Assembly: GCF_030815125.1 (NCBI RefSeq)
Contig: NZ_JAUSWH010000010.1
Span: forward strand, 124,001 to 188,000
Direction: 5' to 3'
Length of the DNA: 64,000 nt
Origin: Allorhizobium paknamense
Lineage (GTDB): Bacteria > Pseudomonadota > Alphaproteobacteria > Rhizobiales > Rhizobiaceae
In this document: one piece after another, positions 59,886 through 64,000 of the stretch
Layout: each line of letters opens with the position of its first letter
How positions within the stretch are numbered: the first letter of the stretch is position 1
Notes under the pieces: generated by a model
Seen by the model: only the letters and a program-made list of their open reading frames with translations
Databases searched by the model: none
Told to the model about the DNA's origin: nothing
Made by a program: the position numbers and the translations under genes

Positions 59886-60900
59886 AAACACCCCGTTCAT
59901 CCGTCGCTATCACCTTCAACCGATAGCCGGTTGGAAACCACGGCCAGTCTCCGATCCGGCTGAGCAGGCTCCACAGGCCACCCGGCGAGAACAATGCGAC
60001 GATCAGCGTGAGCAGGCCGAGAACGATCATGTAGCTTGCCCCGTAATGGCCGAAGAGGCGTGTCGCGAAGAAATAGAGCAGCGCGCCGATGATGGGGCCT
60101 TCCAGACGGCCGATGCCGCCGACCATGACGATGAAGATGCAAATGGACGACCAGTAGGGATCGAAACCGCTGCCGGGCGAAATCCGCAATTGGGCCATGT
60201 AGTAGATGGCGCCTGCAAGACCGGTTCCCATGGCAGCCGCCACGAAGATGGCGAAGCGCATGCGCGCGACGTTCACCCCCTGGCTCGCCGCCGAGACGGG
60301 GTCGTCGCGCATGGCCGTCATGGCAAGACCCTGCCGTGAGCGCAGCATGAGGAAGGTTCCGCCCACCGTGACGAGCAGCAGTAGTGCACACAGGATCGTC
60401 AGCCCGATCTCACGCTGGTGGGCGGTGAACTGTCCCATGGCACGCAAGGTCATGCCGGAGCCCGCATTCAGCATGGACAGATTGCCGGTCAAGAGCCGGA
60501 ACACTTCCGCCAGCACCCATGTACCGATGGCAAAATAGGGTCCATCGAGCTTGCGCAGCAGAAGGTAGGATGGTGCGGCCAGGAGAGCAGGCAGGATTGC
60601 GGCCAGCGGAACGGCCAGAAACGGGTTGAGGCCGCCGTAAGCCGATAACACGAAAAGGCAATAGCCACCGGTTCCGATAAAGGCTTGCTGCCCCACGGAG
60701 ACCATGCCTCCGTAACCGGCCAGAAGGTTCCACATCTGCGCAATCGCGATCAGGCAGGAGAGTTCGATGATCAGCCGGATCTGGCCGCTCGATGCCCAGA
60801 ATGGCATGGTGGGGATTGCCAGAACGAGCAGCAGGGCGACCACGATGGCGATGCGGCTGGAGAGGGTCTGCCGGTGCACGAGAATAGTGGGAGAGATCAA
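59884..60900 (-). CDS. livM: Branched-chain-type ABC permease (LivM family), second system
   Basis: Inner-membrane permease of 338 residues. AQMWNLLAGYGGMVSVGQQAFIG near residue 55 and GGIGRLEGPIIGALL near 240 match LivM. The start is TTG at 60900 because AGGAGG lies at the right distance; no ATG gives a complete first helix. The stop codon lies on the edge of the MITE-like repeat. It is the last gene of the second liv operon and is paralogous to the one at 786. Confidence 0.9.
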   Translation of the reverse strand: MISPTILVHRQTLSSRIAIVVALLLVLAIPTMPFWASSGQIRLIIELSCLIAIAQMWNLLAGYGGMVSVGQQAFIGTGGYCLFVLSAYGGLNPFLAVPLAAILPALLAAPSYLLLRKLDGPYFAIGTWVLAEVFRLLTGNLSMLNAGSGMTLRAMGQFTAHQREIGLTILCALLLLVTVGGTFLMLRSRQGLAMTAMRDDPVSAASQGVNVARMRFAIFVAAAMGTGLAGAIYYMAQLRISPGSGFDPYWSSICIFIVMVGGIGRLEGPIIGALLYFFATRLFGHYGASYMIVLGLLTLIVALFSPGGLWSLLSRIGDWPWFPTGYRLKVIATDERGV

Positions 60901-60909
60901 GTCCGCCTC

Positions 60910-61767
60910 CTATCGATGAGACATGATGCCCTGGGGGCGCCAGGCCAGCACCAGGAGAAAGACGAGGTGGCCGATCAGAATACCCCAGCCGGGATCGATG
61001 CGTGAACCCACCACCTGCGCCACGCCGAGGATCAGTCCACCGGCGAAGGCACCCCAGATGGACCCCAGTCCTCCGATGATCACCGCTTCGAAGGCATAGA
61101 TGAGCTGAGCACCGCCGTCGGAGGGAGAGACGGTTGTGCGTGCGGCCTGAAAAACGGCAGCAATCCCGAGGATTGCCACGGCAATCGAGGTTGCTCTTGC
61201 ATAGACGACCCTGGTGTCGATGCCGCTCAGCGTGGCTGCGTCCTTGTCCGCGGCTGCCGCGCGCAGGGCGCGACCGAAGCGGGAGTTTTTCAGCATGACA
61301 TGCATGCCCCAGGTCAGCAGTGCTGCAACCAGCACAATGCCCAGCGGCAGAACCCCGACGTGGAGACCGACAATGTCGATGGACTGCACGGCGAGAGGAC
61401 CGGCATCCAGGGACCGCGTATCCGCCTGCCAGATCGTCAGCATCATGTTTTGCAGCGCCAGCGAAACGCCGAATGTGGCAATCAGCGAGGGCAGCGGATC
61501 ATTGCCGACGAGATGGTTGAGAATGCCCCGTTGCAGCCCCCAGCCGATCAGGGCGCCCAGGGGGATGAGCAGGAGCATGATGAAACCGGGGCCGAGGCCG
61601 AAAGCGGCGGCCAGCGAGATCCCGATCAGGGCAAGGAGGACCACCAGATCGCCATGGGCGATATTGACGATGCGCATCACACCGAACATCAGCGACATGC
61701 CGATGGCATATTGTGCATAAAGGCCCCCGAGAAGCAGCCCCTGGATAACAGCGTCAACCCACTTCAT
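60910..61767 (-). CDS. livH: Branched-chain-type ABC permease (LivH family), second system
   Basis: Inner-membrane permease of 285 residues with IQGLLLGGLYAQYAIGMSLMF at the N-terminus, VNIAHGDLVVL near residue 35 and GGLGSIWGAFAGG near 233. Its ATG lies within the 3' end of livF (14-bp overlap). Ten bases separate it from livM. Confidence 0.92.
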   Translation of the reverse strand: MKWVDAVIQGLLLGGLYAQYAIGMSLMFGVMRIVNIAHGDLVVLLALIGISLAAAFGLGPGFIMLLLIPLGALIGWGLQRGILNHLVGNDPLPSLIATFGVSLALQNMMLTIWQADTRSLDAGPLAVQSIDIVGLHVGVLPLGIVLVAALLTWGMHVMLKNSRFGRALRAAAADKDAATLSGIDTRVVYARATSIAVAILGIAAVFQAARTTVSPSDGGAQLIYAFEAVIIGGLGSIWGAFAGGLILGVAQVVGSRIDPGWGILIGHLVFLLVLAWRPQGIMSHR

Positions 61768-62491
61768 GCTTCACTCCGAAATAGGCTTGTGTGATCTGCT
61801 CCCTCGTCACATCCGCGGATCGGGCTGTCAGCGTGATGCGGCCTTCCAGCATGCAATAGAAGCGATCCGAACTGCGGCTTGCGAGGGTGACGTCCTGTTC
61901 GACGAGAAGGATGGCGGTTCCTGCCTGTCGGATGACCGGCAGCATCTCGTAGATCTCCAGGATCACCTTGGGCGCAAGGCCGAGACTGATCTCGTCGCAC
62001 AACAGCAGTTTCGGCTGCGTCATCAGGGCGCGACCGATTGCGACCATCTGCTGCTGGCCACCCGAAAGGGTCTCGACCGCCTGCCTTCGGCGCTCTGCCA
62101 GCACCGGAAAGAGGTCGTAGAGGCGTTCCAGCGTCCATGGACGCGCATTCGCTGCAACCGGGCGTGCATGGTCTGCGGCAACGCGCAGATTGTCCTCGAC
62201 GCTCATGCCGCGAAAGAGCCTGCGCCCCTCCGGGACCATCGCCAGCCCATGGGCCACCAACGCATGCGCCGGTGTTTTCGACACGTCGATGCCGGCGAAA
62301 CTCACCGAGCCGGAGCGTAAAGGAACAAGGCCGGTCAGGGTTTTGAGCAGGGTGGACTTGCCCGCGCCATTGGCGCCGATCAGAGCCACCACTTCACCGG
62401 GACTTATCTCGAAATCAACCCCAAACAGGGCCTGGAAATCGCCATACCCCGCACAGAGTGCCCGGCTGGCCAGAAGAGGAGAGACATTCAT
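61754..62491 (-). CDS. livF: ABC ATPase (LivF family), second system
   Basis: ATPase of 245 residues. Walker A GANGAGKST is near residue 38, signature LSGGQQQMVAIGRAL near 143, Walker B LLLCDEISLGLAP near 165. The start overlaps the livG stop by 4 bp. Paralogous to 2618-3316. Confidence 0.92.
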   Translation of the reverse strand: MNVSPLLASRALCAGYGDFQALFGVDFEISPGEVVALIGANGAGKSTLLKTLTGLVPLRSGSVSFAGIDVSKTPAHALVAHGLAMVPEGRRLFRGMSVEDNLRVAADHARPVAANARPWTLERLYDLFPVLAERRRQAVETLSGGQQQMVAIGRALMTQPKLLLCDEISLGLAPKVILEIYEMLPVIRQAGTAILLVEQDVTLASRSSDRFYCMLEGRITLTARSADVTREQITQAYFGVKHEVG

Positions 62492-63243
62492 GCTTCGATC
62501 CCCATATAGATGCGGCGGACCTGCGGATCGTCCATGACCTCCTGCGGTCTGCCTTCGACGATTTTCTGGCCGAAGCTGAGCACGAGGAGCCGCTCGGCGA
62601 CGGCCATCAGCGCATGCAGAACGTGCTCGATCCAGATGATGGTGACGCCTTTGTCACGGACATGCCCGATCAACGAGACCAGTTGTCCGGCTTCCGCTTC
62701 CGTCAGGCCGCCGGCAATTTCATCAAGGAGGAGGAGCTTCGGTTCACCCGCCAGCGCCCGCGCCAGTTCCAGCCGTTTGCGATCGAGCAGGGTCAAGCCT
62801 CCGGCTGGAAGATTGGCCTTGCCTGCAAGGCCGCAATCCTCTAGCAGCGCCGCGCAGGATTGATAGGCTTCGCGCTCGCTGCGTCCGGCTGCGAAGCGGG
62901 AGGCGACCAGCAGGTTCTCGAAGGTCGTCATCTTGGCGTAGGGCCGGGGGATCTGATAGGTCCGCCCGATCCCCCTCATGGCCCGTTTGTAGGAGGGTTC
63001 CCGATCAAGTGCCGTTCCATCCAGAACGATGGAACCGGTGTCGAAACCGATATCTCCGGAGATCAGGTTGAACAGGCTGGTCTTGCCGGCGCCATTGGGA
63101 CCGAGAACGCCCAGCACCTCGCCTTTGCCAAGCTCGAAGCTGACATCCTGAACAACCCGCAGGGCGCCGAAACTTTTGGAGAGGTTGCGGACGGAGAGGA
63201 TGACCCCGTCCGCCTGCCTCTGCACATCCGAATCCTTCACCAA
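62488..63243 (-). CDS. livG: ABC ATPase (LivG family), second system
   Basis: ATPase of 251 residues. Walker A GPNGAGKTS is near residue 48; the LivG-type LTLLDRKRLELARAL segment and Walker B LLLLDEIAGGL follow. The start is TTG at 63243 or the GTG one codon later; GGAG lies about eight bases upstream of the TTG. It overlaps the binding-protein gene. Confidence 0.9.
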   Translation of the reverse strand: MVKDSDVQRQADGVILSVRNLSKSFGALRVVQDVSFELGKGEVLGVLGPNGAGKTSLFNLISGDIGFDTGSIVLDGTALDREPSYKRAMRGIGRTYQIPRPYAKMTTFENLLVASRFAAGRSEREAYQSCAALLEDCGLAGKANLPAGGLTLLDRKRLELARALAGEPKLLLLDEIAGGLTEAEAGQLVSLIGHVRDKGVTIIWIEHVLHALMAVAERLLVLSFGQKIVEGRPQEVMDDPQVRRIYMGIEA

Positions 63244-64000
63244 GACTTCATCTCCAGGCTGCTTTCCGGCGGCATGATCGGATAGAGCTTTGTCTCGACG
63301 ATCTTCAGGTCGTAGGGCCAGGTCTCACCCTTGCGCCATTGGCCGCCGAGTATCGGTGTTTTGGAGACATTCGGATGCGGTCCCTTGCTCCAGTTGACGT
63401 TGCCGACGACGGTGTCGAGATTGGTCGCCTTCAGTGCATCGCGGATCGCGGCGCGATCCGTCGGATCGGTGGCGCGCTTCAGCGTATCCACGACGATTTC
63501 CCACATGGCATGGCTGTAGCCGAGCGGTTGGGTCCATTGCTTGCCGGTCGCCTTTTCCCACTGGGCAGCCAGTTTGGCCGAGGTTTCACCGGTCAGGGTC
63601 GACGTATAGGGGAAGGCAGGCGTCCACCACACTTCGGTCGACATGCCGCTGCCCAGATTGCCCATGGCCTCGACGGCGGATGGAAACAGAAGTCCCGCCG
63701 CCACCGTCATGATCTTGGGCCGAAAGCCCTGCTGCGCCATCTGGATGGTGGCGGTTCTCAGGTCCGCCGGAAAAACCAGTCCGCCGAGGATATCGCAGCC
63801 GGCTTCCTTGAAGGCATTGATCTGCGCCGAAAAATCATTGGTGCGGATTTCGAACTTGGAGGGCGCGATGACGTCGAAGCCTGCCGCCCGCAGGACCGGA
63901 GGCAGGCCGATCTTCTCGTCGCCCCAGACTTCGCCATCCGCGTTGCGGGGCAGCAGCAGGCCGACCTTCTTGTTGCTGCCGGCGCTGTTCCACATGTTGA
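63237..64000 (-). CDS. Periplasmic binding protein of second liv system, 5' end beyond window
   Basis: C-terminal 254 residues of a type-I periplasmic binding protein; the signal peptide and first lobe lie to the right of the window. It shares STEVWWTPAFPYTSTLTG and KQWTQPLGYSHA with the protein at 4072, and both end close to a PYDLKIVE-like strand, showing common descent. The ligand is unknown. It heads the second liv operon. Confidence 0.88.
   Translation of the reverse strand, partial: NMWNSAGSNKKVGLLLPRNADGEVWGDEKIGLPPVLRAAGFDVIAPSKFEIRTNDFSAQINAFKEAGCDILGGLVFPADLRTATIQMAQQGFRPKIMTVAAGLLFPSAVEAMGNLGSGMSTEVWWTPAFPYTSTLTGETSAKLAAQWEKATGKQWTQPLGYSHAMWEIVVDTLKRATDPTDRAAIRDALKATNLDTVVGNVNWSKGPHPNVSKTPILGGQWRKGETWPYDLKIVETKLYPIMPPESSLEMKSW

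Noticed and set aside
1..64000. CRISPR arrays, tRNA or rRNA genes, prophage genes, complete insertion sequences
   Set aside because: No regular direct repeats with spacers, no tRNA or rRNA-like segments, no phage structural genes and no transposase were recognised on either strand.

Overview
The window is a GC-rich stretch of an alphaproteobacterium, most likely Rhizobiaceae (Agrobacterium/Allorhizobium/Rhizobium group). This rests on codon and GC character, several families of short palindromic intergenic repeats of the kind typical of Rhizobiaceae, and the density of ABC importers paired with catabolic enzymes. No housekeeping, rRNA or tRNA genes are seen, which fits an accessory or chromid region (inference).

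Region 1 (1-25.5 kb) is a catabolic island. It holds a branched-chain/aromatic-type liv ABC operon (786-5385), a TetR regulator, an FAD oxidoreductase preceded by an SDR remnant, HxlR and LysR regulators, a small glyoxalase-fold protein, two FAH-fold hydrolases, several SDRs, an extradiol-dioxygenase-like protein with an FAD monooxygenase, and an extracytoplasmic trio: exported MaoC-type hotdog protein, outer-membrane barrel and RoxA-like dihaem cytochrome. It ends in a divergent pair, epimerase-FAH (minus) against HisD-like dehydrogenase-SDR-alpha/beta hydrolase (plus). Several of these promoters share two conserved operators. A distal TATCG-N7-CGATA box resembles a LysR-type site, and a TTGGT-containing site lies nearer the gene, so the region looks like one regulon.

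Region 2 (25.6-39.5 kb) starts with a hipBA toxin-antitoxin pair. A LysR regulator and a tightly packed ten-gene cassette follow: a polyamine-type ABC importer, a flavoprotein monooxygenase, a creatininase-family hydrolase, a CocE/S15 hydrolase, a nucleobase-type deaminase, a questin-oxidase-family protein and an amidohydrolase. It looks like a complete uptake and breakdown route for an unidentified nitrogen-containing ring compound.

Region 3 (39.7-48.2 kb) is controlled by a HutC-type GntR regulator with visible operators. It holds an SDR, a second, divergent HisD-like dehydrogenase, an APH-fold kinase carrying an in-frame palindromic repeat, an FMN-dependent 2-hydroxy-acid dehydrogenase and a taurine/nitrate-type ABC importer. 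A Cache-PAS-GGDEF protein follows.

Region 4 (50.6-59.0 kb, minus strand) is the most striking. A free-standing Rieske protein, an oxygenase catalytic subunit that has lost the cluster-binding part of its own Rieske domain, and a GST-like protein are translationally coupled. They sit upstream of a guanine/8-oxoguanine-type deaminase and a BMP-family purine/nucleoside ABC importer. This closely parallels the NdmC/NdmE/NdmD-Rieske arrangement of bacterial methylxanthine N7-demethylation, but with the Rieske domain as its own gene and no reductase nearby. A second, paralogous liv operon (59.9-64.0 kb) closes the window.

Short TA-flanked palindromic elements recur. Several sit exactly on stop codons and one lies in frame inside a kinase gene.
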